The notes beneath the pieces were generated by a model. That model did no database searches. It was given only the letters and a program-made list of their open reading frames with translations, and had not been told where the DNA came from. Source: Penium margaritaceum (Eukaryota > Streptophyta > Zygnematophyceae > Desmidiales > Peniaceae). Taken from it: a stretch of 64,000 nt of DNA. This document shows positions 49,781 through 63,100 of the stretch, piece after piece. The stretch covers positions 377,092 to 441,091 of the forward strand of contig SZWC01000028.1 of NCBI GenBank assembly GCA_023375785.1, read 5' to 3'. Numbering within the stretch: position 1 is the first letter of the stretch; each line of letters opens with the position of its first letter. A program made the translations under genes and the position numbers.

Positions 49781-52700
49781 GCAAAGGAGTCGGAGGCCAC
49801 GAGGTGGCGGACCCTCGTGCCGGCAAGGAGGGAGCCGTGGAGCACTACCCAAGAGCGGGACCCCGAAGGTGTGAAGAATCCACAGAAGACCAGAAGAGGT
49901 AGCAAAGGAGTGGCCAGAGGGTGCTTTCCAGAACCGCGGAACGACAATATCGCGGAGCAGACCAAACGCAGAGTTAATGAGCGCAGAACTAACATCGTGC
50001 GCGACAAATTTGGGGGCATCACTACCATGCACAATGACCGCCCAAATAAGGCATATGTACTACCTTTGACCAAAGAATTCCGCTGTGTGTGGTCCACGTT
50101 GACAACTCATAATACGAGTCACAAATCGTCAGAGGGGAAAACAATGGTTTGGGAACAACACGTATCACATAGCAAGCACAAGAGGCTTCAATGCGTTGTG
50201 GCACGGTGTGGGGACCATGCATGATGACCAACCAAAGTAGGCATATGTCACTGACCATGACCAAATAATGTCACTAAGTGTGGTAAACTTCAACAAACCA
50301 TAGCACGAGTCACAAATGGTCAGGATGGTCGGTAATGGTTTGTGAATACTAGTCATCTACTAGCAATACCTTCAATATGTAGTGGCACAATGTGGCTTCG
50401 ATGCACAATGACCACTCAAAGCATGCATATGTCACTGACCATGACGAAAGAATTTCACTTCATGTGGTCAACATTGAAAACGCATAACACGAGTCACAAA
50501 TGGTCAGAGGGGAAAACAATGGGTTGGGAACACAAGTTCTCAACTAGCAAGCACAAAGACCTTCAACTAGCAGTGGCACAGTATGGCTAGTGTGCAAAGT
50601 GACAAACCGAAGGATGCATACATCACTGACTATGACCGAATCAGTCCACAATGTGTGGTCAATGTTGACAACACATAACGCGAGTCACAAACGGTCAGAG
50701 GGAGAGAAAATGGTTTAAGAAGCCTATGTATTGACTACAAAGGACGAAAAACTTCAATACGTAGTGGACGGTGTGACTAACATGCATACCAAACAACCAA
50801 AGTAGGCATATGTCACTGATAATGACCACATAATTTCAATATGGGTGGTCAACGTTGACCAACCATAACACGAGTCACAAATGGTCAGGACAGGAAACAA
50901 TGCTATGGGAATATTGGTTCTCAACTACCAAGTACAACGACCTTAAGTCAGTAATGGCACGGTGTGGCTACCATGCACGATGACCGACCTCAATAGGCAT
51001 ATGTACTGCCTTTGACCAAAGAAATCCACTGTGTGTGGTCAACATTGACAACTCATAATACGAGTCACAAACGGCCAGAGGGGGAAACAATGGTTTGGGA
51101 ACACCAAGTATCACATAGCAAGCACAAGGGGCTTCAATACCTTGTTGCACGGTGCGGAGACCATGCACGATGACCAACCAAAGTAGGTATATGTCATTGA
51201 CCATGACCAAGTAATGTCACTAACTGTGGTAAACATGGACAACTCACAACACGAGTCACAACTGGTCAGGGTGGAAGGTAACGGTTTGTGAATACTAGTT
51301 ACCTACTAGCAAGTACAAATACCTTCGGTATGTAGTGGCACAGTGTGGCTTCAATGCACAGTGACCAGCCAAAGTATGCATATGTCACTAACCATGACAA
51401 AATAGTTTTCACTTCATGTGGTCAACGTTGAAAACGCATAACACGAGTCACAAATGGTCAAATGGGAAAACAATGGATTGGGAAGCATATGTATTGGCTA
51501 GGAAGGACAAAGAACTTCAATACGTAGTGGCACGGTATGGCTAATATGCACACCAAACAATCAAACTATGCATATGTCACTGATCATGACCAGAGAATTT
51601 CAATATGGGTGGTCACCGCTGACCAACCATAACACCAGGCACAAACGGCCAGGAGAGGAAACAATGCTATGAGAATATCGGTTCTCAACTACCAAGTACA
51701 ATGACCTTCAGTCAGTAGTAGCGCGGTGTGGCTATCATGCACAATGACCGACCAAAGTAGGCATATTTACTGCCTTTGACCAAAGAAATCCGATGTGTGT
51801 GGTCTACGTTAACAACTCATAATACGCGTCATAAGTGGTCAGAGGGGGAACAATGGTTTGGGAACACCACGTATCACATACCATGAACAAGGGGCTTCAA
51901 TACTTTGTGGCACGGTGTGGGGACCATGCATGATGACCAACCAAAGCAGGCATATGTCAATGACCATGACCAAATAATGTCACTAAGTGGTAAACTTTGA
52001 CAACTCACAACAAGAGTGACAAATGGTCAAAATGGAAGGTAATGGATTGTAAATACTAGTTATCTACTGGCAAGTAAAAATACCTTTAATATGTAGTGGC
52101 ACAATGTGGCTTCAATCCACACTAACCACCCAAAGTATGCATATGTCACTGACCATGAGGAAAGAATTTCACTTCATGTGATCAACATTGAAAACGCATA
52201 ACACGAGTCACAAATGGTCAGAGGGGAAAACAATGGGTTGGGAACACAAGTTATCAACTAGCAAGTACAAAGACCTTCAACTAGAAGTGGCACGGTATGG
52301 CTAGCGTGCACAGTGACCAACCAAAGGATGCATACGTCACTGACTACGACCGAATAAGTCCACTATGTGTGGTCAACGTTGACAACTCATAACGCGAGTC
52401 ACAAATGGTCAGAGAGAATGAAAATGGTTTGGAAAGCCTATGTATTGACTAGAAAGGACAAAAAACTTCAATACGTAGTGGCACGGTGTGGCTAATACGC
52501 ACACCAAACATCCAAACTAGGCATATGTCACTGATCATGACCACAGAATTTCAATATGGGTGGTCAACGTTGACCAACCATAACACGAGTAACAAACGGC
52601 CACTACAGGAAAGAATGCTACGGGAATATCGGTTCTCAACTACCAAGTACAACAACCTTAAGTCAGTAGTAGCACAGTGTGGCTACCATGCACATTGACC

Positions 52701-54111
52701 GACCACAATAGGCATATGTACTGCCTTCGACCAAAGAAATCCGTTGTGTGTGGTCAACGTTGACAACTCATAATACGAGTCACAAACGGTCAGAGGGGGA
52801 AACAATGGTTTGGGAACACCAAGTATCACATAGCAAGCACAAGGGGCTTCAATACGTTGTCGCACAGTGTGCAGACCATGCACGATGACCAACCAAAGTA
52901 GGCATAGGTCAGTGACCATGAACAAGTAATGTCACTAACTGTGGTAAACTTTCACAACTCACAACACGAGTGACAACTGGTCAGGGTGGAAGGTAATGGT
53001 TTGTGAATACTAGTTACCTACTAGCAAGTACAGATACCTTCAATATGTAGTGGCACAGTGTGGCTTCAATGCACAGTGATTAACCAACGTATGCATATGT
53101 CACTAACCATGACGAAAGAATTTCACTTCATGTGGTCAAGGTTGAAAACGCATAACACGAGTCACAAATGGTCAAAGGGGAAAACAATGGACTGGGAAGC
53201 ATATGTATTGGATAGGAAGGACAAAGAACTTTAATACGTAGTGGCACGGTGTGGCTAATATGCACACCAAACAATCAAATTATGCATGTGTCACTGATCA
53301 TGACCACACAATTTCAATATGGGTGGTCAACGTTGACCAACCATAACACCAGTCACAAACGGTCAGGAGAGGAAACAATGCTACGAGAATATCGGTTCTC
53401 AACTACCAAGTAGAATGACCTTCAGTTAGTAGTAGCGCGGTGTGGCTATCATGCACAATGACCGACCAAAGTAGGCATATTTACTGCCTTTGACCAAAGA
53501 AATCCGCTGTGTGTTGTCCACGTTGACAACTCATCATACGCGTCATAAATGGTCACAGGGGGAAACAATGGTTTGGGAACACCACGCATCACATACCAAG
53601 AACAAGGGTCTTCAATACCTTGTGGCACGGTGTGCATGCCATGCACAATGCCCAACCAAAAGAGGGATATGTCACTCACCATGACCAAATAATGTCTCTG
53701 AGTGTGGTAAACTTTGACAACTCGCAACACGAGTCACAAATGGTGAGGGTGGAAGGTAATGGTTTGTGAATACTAGTTATCTACTAGCAAGTACAAATAC
53801 CTTCAAGATGTAGTGGCACAATGTGGCCTCAATGCACACTGACCAACCAAACTATACATATGTCACTAACCATGACTAACAAATTTCACGTATGTGGTCA
53901 GTGTTGAGAACGCATAACACGAGTCACAAATGGTTAGAGGGGAAAACAATGGATTGGGGACACTAGTTATCAACTAGCAAGTACAAAGACCTTCGAGAAA
54001 CAGTGGCACAGTATGGCTAGCGTGCACAGTGACCAACCAAAGGATGCATACGTCACTGATTACGACCAAATAAGTCGACTATGTATGGTCAACATTGACA
54101 ACTCATAACAC

Positions 54112-54225
54112 GAGTCACAAATGGTCAGAGGGAGATACAATGATTTCACAAACCTATGTATTGACTAGAAAGGACAAAGAACTTCAATACGAAGTGGCAC
54201 GCTCAACGTTGACCAACCATAACAC
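54112..54225. repeat. D monomer with 76-bp internal deletion (copy 1)
   Basis: 114 bp instead of about 190. The sequence passes from AAGTGGCACG straight to CTCAACGTTGACC, losing the middle to late part of class D. Confidence 0.8.
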
Positions 54226-54987
54226 GAGTCACAAACGGGCAGGACAGGAAACAATGCTATGGGAATATCGGTTCTCAATTACCAAGTACAACGACCTTCA
54301 GTCACTAGTAGCACGGTGTGGCTACCATGCACAATGACCGACCGAAGTAGGCATATGTACTGCCTTTGACCAAAGAAATCCGCTGTGTGTGGTCAATGTT
54401 GACAACTCATAATACGAGTAAGAAATGTTCAGGGTGGAAACAATGGTTTGGGAACACCACATATCAAATAGCAAGCACAAGGGGCTTCAATACGTTGTGG
54501 CATGGTGTGGGGACCATGCACAATGATCAACCGAAGTAGGCATATGTCTCTAACCATGACCAAATCATGTCACTAAGTGTGGTAAACTTTGACAACTCAC
54601 AACACAAGTCACAAATGGTCAGGGTGGAAGGTAATGGTTTGTGAATACTGGTTATCTACTGGCAAGTACAAATACCTTAAACATGTAGTGACACAATGTG
54701 GCTTCGATGCACAGTGACCACCCAAAGCATGCATATGTCATTGACCATGACAAAAGAATTTCACTTCATGTGGTCAACGTTGAAAAAGCATAACACAAGT
54801 CACAAATGGCCCGAGGGGAAAACAATGGGTTGGGATCACTAGTTATCAACTAGGAAGCACAAACACCTTCAGCAAGCAATGGCACGGTATGGCTAGCGTG
54901 CACACTGACCAACCAAAGGCTGCATACGTCACTGACTACAACCGAATAAGTCCACTATGTGTGGTCAACATTGACAACTCATAACAC

Positions 54988-55101
54988 GAGTCACAAATGG
55001 TCACAGGGAGATACAATGGTTTCAGTAATCTATGTATTGACTAGAAATGACTAAGAACTTCAATACGCAGTGGCTAGCTCAACGTTGACCAACCATAACA
55101 C
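54988..55101. repeat. D monomer with 76-bp internal deletion (copy 2)
   Basis: Again 114 bp with the same junction (CAGTGGCTAG to CTCAACGTTGACC, one substitution in between). Confidence 0.8.
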
Positions 55102-56434
55102 GAGTCACAACCGGGCAGGACAGGAAACAATGCTATGGGAATATCGGTTCTCAACTACCAAGTACAGCGACCTTCATTCAGTAGTAGCACGGTGTGGCTA
55201 CCGTGTACAATGACCGACCAAAGTAAGCTTATGTACTGCCTTTGACCAAAGAATTCCGTTGTGTGTGGTCAACGTTGAAAACTCATAATACGAGTCACAA
55301 ATGGTCAGATGATGAAATAATGGTTTGGAAACACCAAGTATCACGTAGCAAGCACAAGGGGTTTCAACACGTTGTTGCACGGTGTGGAGACCATGCACGA
55401 TGACCAACCAAAGTAGGCATATGTCACTCACCATGACCAAATAATGTCTCTAAGTGTGGTTAACTTTGACAGCTCACAACACAAGTCAGAAATGGTGAGG
55501 GTGGAAGGTAATGGTTTGTGAATACTAGTTATCTACTAGCAAGTATAAATACCTTCAATATGTAGTGGCACAATGTGGCCTCAATGCACATTGACCAACC
55601 AAACTATACACATGTCACTAACCATGACGAACAAATTTCACGTATGTGGTCAATGTTGAAAACGCATAACACGAGTCACAAATGGTCAGGAGGGAAAACA
55701 ATGGATTGGGGACACTAGTTATCAACAAGCAAGTACAAAGATCTAAAAAAGCAGTGGCACGGTATGGCTAGCTTGCACAGTGACCAACCAAAGGATACGT
55801 ACGTCACTGACTACGACCGAATAAGCCCTCTATGTGTGGTCAACATTGACAACTCATAACGCCAATCCCAAATGGTCAGAGGAAGAGACAATGGTTTGGG
55901 AAGCATATGTATTGACTAGAAAGGACAAAGAACTTCAATGCATAGTGGCACGGTGTGGCAAATATGCACACCAAACAACCAAACTAGTCATATGTCACTG
56001 ATCATGACCACACAATTTCAATATGGGTGGTCAACGTTGACCAACCATAACACGAGTCACAAACGGGCAGGATTGGAGACAATGCTATGGGAAGATCGGT
56101 TCTCAACTACCAAGTACAACGACTTTCAGTCAGTAGTAGCACGGTGTGGCTACCATGCACAATGACCGACCGAAGTAGGCATATGTACTGCCTTCGACCA
56201 AAGAAATCCGCTGTGTGTGGTCCACGTTGACAACTCATAATACGAGTCACAAATGGTCTGAGGGGGAAACAATGGTTTGGGAATACCAAGTATCACATAG
56301 CAGGCACAAGGGACTTCAATACGCACTAGCACAGTGTGAACCCCATGCACGATGACCAACCAAAGTAGGCATATGTCACTGACCATGACCAGGTAATATC
56401 ACTAAGTGTGGTCAACTTTGACAATTCACAACAC

Positions 56435-56814
56435 GAGTCACAAATGGTCAGGGTGGAAGGTAATGGTTTGTGAATACTAGTTATCTACTAGCAAGTACAA
56501 ATACCTTCAATATGTAGTGGCACAATGTGGCCTCAATGCACAGTGACCAACCAAACGATACATACATCACTAACCATGACGAACAAATTTCACGTATGTG
56601 GTCAATGTTGAGAACGCATAACACGAGTCACAAATGGTCAGGGTGGAAGGTAATGGTTTGTGAATACTAGTTATCTACTAGCAAGTACAAATACCTTCAA
56701 TATGTAGTGGCACAATGTGGCCTCAATGCACAGTGACCAACCAAACGATACATACATCACTAACCATGACGAACAAATTTCACGTATGTGGTCAATGTTG
56801 AGAACGCATAACAC
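56435..56814. repeat. Exact tandem duplication of one B monomer
   Basis: 56435-56624 and 56625-56814 appear identical, including the private word ACGATACATACATCAC. Confidence 0.8.
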
Positions 56815-57005
56815 GAGTCACAAATGGTTAGAGGGGAAAACAATGGATTGGGGACACTAGTTATCAACTAGCAAGTACAAAGACCTTCGAGAAGTAGTGG
56901 CATAGTATGGCTACCGTGCACAGTGACCAACCAAAGGATGCATACGTCACTGATTACGACCGAATAAGTCCACTATGTGTGGTCAACATTGATAACTCAT
57001 AACAC

Positions 57006-57119
57006 GAGTCACAAATGGTCAGAGGGATATACAATGATTTCAGAAACCTATGTATTGACTAGAAAGGACAAAGAACTTCAATACGCAGTGGCACGCTCAA
57101 CGTTGACCAACCATAACAC
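57006..57119. repeat. D monomer with 76-bp internal deletion (copy 3)
   Basis: The same 114-bp length and junction as the copies at 54112 and 54988, in an otherwise ordinary HOR. Confidence 0.8.
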
Positions 57120-60100
57120 GAGTCACAAACAGGCAGGACAGGAAACAATGATATGGGAATATCGGTTCTCAATTACCAAGTACAACAACCTTCAGTCACT
57201 AGTAGCACGGTGTGGCTACCATGCACAATGAGCGACCGAAGTAGGCATATGTACTGCCTTTGACCAAAGAAATCTGTTGTGTGTGGTCAATGTTGACATC
57301 TCATAATACAATTCACAAATAATCAGAGGGGGAAACATTGGTTTGGGTTCACCAAGTATCACATAGCAAGTACAAGGAGCTTCAATACGTTGTGGCACAG
57401 TGTGGAGACCATGCACGATGACCAACCAAAGAAGGCATATGTCACTGACCATGACCAAATAATGTCACTAACTGTGGTAAGCTTTTACAACTCACAACAC
57501 GAGTCACAAATGGTCTGGGTGGAAGGTAATGGTTTGTGAATACTAGTTATCTACTAGCACGTACAAATACACTCAATATGTAGTGGCACAATGTGGTTTC
57601 AATGCACAGTGACCACCCAAAGTATGCATATGTCACTGACCATGACAAAAGAGTTTAACTTCATGTGGTCAACGTTGAACACGCATAACACGTGTCACAA
57701 ATGGTCAAAGGGGAAAACAATGGGTTGGGAACACTAGTTATCAACTAGGAAGTACAAAGAACCTCAACAAGCAGTGGCACGGTATGGCTAGCGTGCACAG
57801 TGACCAACCAAAGGATGCATACGTCACTGACTACGACCGAATAAGTCCACTATGTGTGCTCAACATTGACACCTCATAACACAAGTCACAGATGGTCAGA
57901 GGGAGAGAAATGGTTTGGGAAGCCTATGTATTGACTAGACAGGATAAAGAACTTCAATACGTAGTGGCATGTTGTGGCTAATATGCACACCAAACAACCA
58001 AACTAGGCATATGTCACTTATCATGACCTCATAATTTCAATATGGGTGGTCAACGTTGACCAACCATAACTCGAGTCACAAACAGTCAGGACAGGAAACA
58101 ATGCTATGGGGATATGGGTTCTCAACTACCGAGTACAACGACCTTCATTCAGTAGTAGCATGGTGTGGCTACCATGTACAATGACCGACCAAAGCATGCA
58201 TATGTACTGCCTTTGACCAAAGAAATCCGTTGTGTGTGGTCAACGTTGACAGCTCATAACACGAGTAACAAATGGTCATAGGGGGAAACAATGGTTTGGG
58301 AACACCAAGTATCACATAGCAAGCACAAGGGGCTTCAATACGTTGTTGCACGGTGTGGAGACCATGCATGATGACCAACCAAAGTAGGGATATGTCTCTG
58401 ACCATGACCAAATAATGTCACTAAGTGTGGTGAACTTTGACAACTCACAGCACGCGTCACAAATGGTCAGGGTGGAAGGAAATGGTTTGTGAATACTAGT
58501 TGTATACTAGCAAGTACAAATACCTTCAATATGTAGTGGCACAATGTGGCCTCAACGCACAGTGACCAACCAAAGTATGCATATGTCACTAACCATGACG
58601 AACAGATTTCATGTATGTGGTCAATGTTGAAAACGCATAACACGAGTCACAAATAGTCAGAGGGGAAAACCATGGATTGGGTACACTAGTCATCAACTGG
58701 CAAGTACAAAGACCTTCAACAAGCAGTGGCACGGTATGGCTAGCGTGCATAGTGACCAACCAAATGATGCATACGTCACAGACTACGGCCGAATAAGTCC
58801 ACTATGTGTGGTCAACATAGACAACTCATAACACGAGTCACAAATGGTCAGAGGAAAAGACATTGGTTTGGGAAGCCTATGAATTGACTACAAAGGACAA
58901 AGAACTTCAATACGTAGTGGCATGGTGTGGCTAACATGCACACCAAACAACCAAACTAGGCATATGTCACTGGTCCTAACCACAGAATTTCAATATGGGT
59001 GGTCAAGATTGACCAACCATAACACCTGTCACAACCGGGCAGGACAGGAAACAATGCTATGGGAATATCAATTTTGAACTACCAAGTACAACGACCTTCA
59101 GTGAGTAGTAGCACGGTGTGGCTACCATGTACAATGACTTACCAGAGTAGGCATATGTACTGCCTTTGACCAAAGAAATCCGCTGTGTGTGGTCAACGTT
59201 GACAACTCATAATACGAGTCACAAATGATCAGAGGGGGAAACAATGGTTTGGGAACACCAATTATCACATAGCAAGCACAAGGGGCTTCAATACGTTGTG
59301 GCACGGTGTGGAGACCATGCACGATGACCAACCAAAGTAGGCATATGTCACTAACCATGACCAAATAATGTCACTAAGTGTTGTAAACTTTGACAAATCC
59401 CAACACGAGTCACAAATGGTCATGGTGGAAGGTAATCGTTTGTGAATACTCATTATCTACTAGCAAGTACAAATACCTTCAATATGCAGTGGCACAATGT
59501 GGCTTCAATGCACAGTGACCAACCAAAGAATGCATATGTCACTGAACATGACGAAAGAATTTCACTTCATGTGGTCAACGTTGAAAACACATAACACGAG
59601 TTACAAATGGTCAAAGGGGAAAACAATGGATTGGGAACACTAGTTATCAACTAGGAGGTGCAAAGACCTTCAACAAGCAGTAGCACGGTATGGCTAGCGT
59701 ACACAGTGACCACCCAAAGGATGCAAACGTCACTCACTAGGACCGAATAAGTCCACTATGTGTGGTTAACATTAACAACTCATAACACGAGTCACAAATG
59801 GTAAGAGGGAGACACAGTGGTTTGGGAAGCCTGTGCATTGACTACAAAGGACAAAGAACTTCAATACGTAGTGGCACGGTGTGGCTAATATGCACACCAA
59901 ACAACCAAACTAGGCATATGTCACTGATCATGACCACACAACTCCAATATGGGTGGTCAACGTTGACCGACCATAACACAAGTCACAAACGTTCAGGACT
60001 AGAAAGAATGCTATCGGAATATCGGTTCTCACCTACCAAGTACAACGACCTTCAGTCAGACTAGCACGGTGTGGCTACCATGCACAATGACTGACCAAAG

Positions 60101-63100
60101 ATTGCATATATACTACCTTTGACCAAAGAAATCTGATGTGTGTGGTCGACGTTGAAAACTAATAATACGAGTCACAAATGGTCAGAGGGGGAAACAATGG
60201 TTTGGGAACAACGAGTATCACATAGTACAAGGGGCTGCAATACATTGTGGCACGATGTGGAGACCATGCACGATGACCCACCAAAGTAGGCATATGTCAC
60301 TGACCATGACCAAGTAATGCCACCAAGTGTGGTAAACTTTGACAACTCACAACACGAGTCACAAATGGTCAAGGTGGAAGGTCATGGGTTGTGAATACTA
60401 GTTAGCTACTAGCAAGTACTAATACCTTCAATATGTAGTGGCACAATGTGGCTTCAATGCACAGTGACCAACCAAAGTATGCATATGTCAGTAACCACGA
60501 CGAACAAATTTCACTTCATGTGGTCAATGTTGAAAACGCATAACACGAGTCACAAATGGTCAAAGGAGAAAACAATGGATTGGGAAGCCTATGTAGTGGC
60601 TAGAAAGGAAAAAGAATTTTAATACGTAGTGGCACGGTGTGGCTAATATGCTCACCAAACAATCAAACTAGGCATATGTCACTGATCATGACCAGAGAAT
60701 TTCAATATGGGTGGTCAACGTTGACCAACCATACCACGCGTCACAAACGGTCATGATAGGAAACAATGCTATGAGAAGATCGGTTCTCAACTACCAAGTA
60801 CAATGAAATTCAGTGAGTAGTAGCGCGGTGTGGCTACCATGCAGAATGACCAACCAAAGTAGGCATATTTACTCCCTTTGACCAAAGAAATCTGCAATGT
60901 GTGGTCCACGTTGACAACTCATAATACGAGTCACAAATGGTCAGAGGGGGGAAACAAAGGTTGGGAACACCACGTATCACATAGCAAGCACACGGGGCTT
61001 CAATACGTTGTGGCACGGTGTGGGGACCGTGCACGATGACCAACCAAAGTAGGCATATGTCACTGACCATGACCAAGTAATGTCACCAAGTGTGGAAAAC
61101 TTTGACAACTCACAACACGAGTCATAAATGGCCAGGGTGGAAGGTAATGGTTTGTGAATACTAGTTATCTACTAGCAAGTACGAGTACCTTCAACATGTA
61201 GTGGCACAATGTGGCTTCAATGCACAGTGACCACTCAAAGTATGCATATGTCACTGACCGTGACGAAAGAATTTCACTTAATGTGGTCAATGTTGAAAAC
61301 ACATAACACGATTCACAAATGGTCACAGGGGAAAACAATGGGTTGGGAACACTAGTTATCAACTAGGAAGTACAAGGACCTTCAACAAGCAGTAGCACGA
61401 TATGGCTAGCGTGCACAATGACCAACCAAAGGATGCTGACGTCACTGACTACGACCGAATAAGTCCACTATGTGTGGTCAACATTGACTACTCATAACAC
61501 AAGTCACAAATGATCAAAGGGACAGCTAATGGTTTGGGAAGCCTATGTATTGACTAGAAAGGACAAATAACTTCAATTTGTAGTGGCACGGTGTGGCTAA
61601 TATGCACACCAACAACCAAACTAGGCATATGTCACTGATCATGACCTCATTATTTCAATATGGGTGGTCAAAACTGACCTAACATAACACGAGTCACAAA
61701 CAGGCAGGACAGGAAACAATGCTATGGGAATATCGGTTCTCAACTACCAAGTACAATTACCTTCATTCAGTAGGAGCACGGTGTGGCTACCATGTACAAT
61801 GACCGCCCAAAGCAGGCATATGTACTGCATTTGACCACAGAAATTCGCTGTGTGTGGTCAACGCTGACAACTCATAATACGAGTCCCAGATGGCCTGAGG
61901 GGGAAACAATGGTTTGGGAACACCAAGTATCACATAGCAAGCACAAGGTGCTTCAATACGTTGTGGCACGGTATGGAGACCATGCACGATGACCAACCAA
62001 AGTAGACATATGTCACCGACCATGACCAAATAATGTCACTAAGTGTGGTAAACTTTGACCACTCACAACAAGAGTCACAATTGGTCAGGGTGCAAGGAAA
62101 TGGTTTGTGAATACTAATTGTCTAGTAGCGAGTACAAATACCTTCAATAAGTAGTGGCACAATGGGGCTTCAATGCACAGTGACCACCCAAAGTATGCAT
62201 ATGTCACTGAACATGACAAAAGAATTTCACTTCATGTGGTCAACGTTGAAAACGCATAACACGAGTCACAAATGGTAAGAGGGGAAAACAATGGATTGGG
62301 AAGCTTGTGTATTGGCTCTAAAGGACAAAGAACTTCAATATGTAGTGGCACGGTGTGGATAACATGCACACCAAACAATCAAACCAGGCATATGTCACTG
62401 ATCATGACCAAAGAATTTCAACATGGGTGGTCAACAAAGACCAACCATACAACGAGTCACAAACGGTCAGGAGAGGAAACAATGCTATGAGAATATCGGT
62501 TCTCAACTACGAAGTACAATGACCTTCAGTCAGTTGTAGCGCGGTGTGGCTACCATGCACAATGACCTACCAAAGTACGCATATTTAATGCCTTTGACCA
62601 AAGAAATCCGCTGTGTGTGGTTCACGTTGACAACTCATAATACGAGTCACAAATGGTCAGAGGGGGGAACAATGGTTTGGGAACACCACGTATCACATAG
62701 CAAGCACAAGGGGCTTCAATACGTTGTGGCACGGTGTGGCGATGATGAACGATGACCAACCAAAGTAGGCATATGTCACTGACCATGACCAAATAATATC
62801 ACTAAGTATGGTAAACTTTGACAGCTCACAACACGAGTCACAATTGGCCAGGGTGGAAGGTAATGGTTTGTGAATACTAGTTATCTACTGGCAAGTACAA
62901 GTACCTTCTATTTGTAGTGGCACAATGTGGCTTCAATGCACAGTGACCAACCAAAGAATGCATATGTCACTGAACATTACAGAATAATTTAACGTCACGT
63001 GGTCAACGTTGAAAACGCATAACACGAGTCACAAATGGTCAGAGGGGTAAACAATGGATTGGGAACACTAGTTATCAAGTAGGAAGTACAAAGACATTCA

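Larger units (their letters stand above)
38004..50021 (+). mobile_element. Ty3/gypsy LTR retrotransposon, 5'-truncated (fossil)
   Basis: The element starts abruptly inside gag coding sequence, so the 5' LTR and leader are absent, and it runs to a probable 3' LTR ending at about 50021. Parts in order are gag with zinc knuckle, protease, RT, RNase H, a second protease-like domain, a long insert of low-complexity and helical segments, integrase, a Cys/His-rich accessory region, a basic region and the LTR. RT before integrase makes it Ty3/gypsy. At about 12 kb for a truncated copy it is large for the family. The coding span is broken, with roughly ten or more interruptions. It is visibly GC-richer than the satellite around it. 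With one LTR no LTR dating is possible. The readable domains argue for moderate age. Confidence 0.9.
49200..50021 (+). repeat. Probable 3' LTR of the gypsy fossil
   Basis: A purine tract (AGAGGAAGA, 49191-49199) is followed by TG at 49200-49201. The far end reads TTTGGGGGCATCA, stopping in CA at 50020-50021 exactly where the satellite resumes. An AATAAA word lies near the start and a TATA box inside. The ~820-bp size suits a gypsy LTR. The right end is the firmer of the two; the left could lie some tens of bases further on. The partner LTR is absent. Confidence 0.5.
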
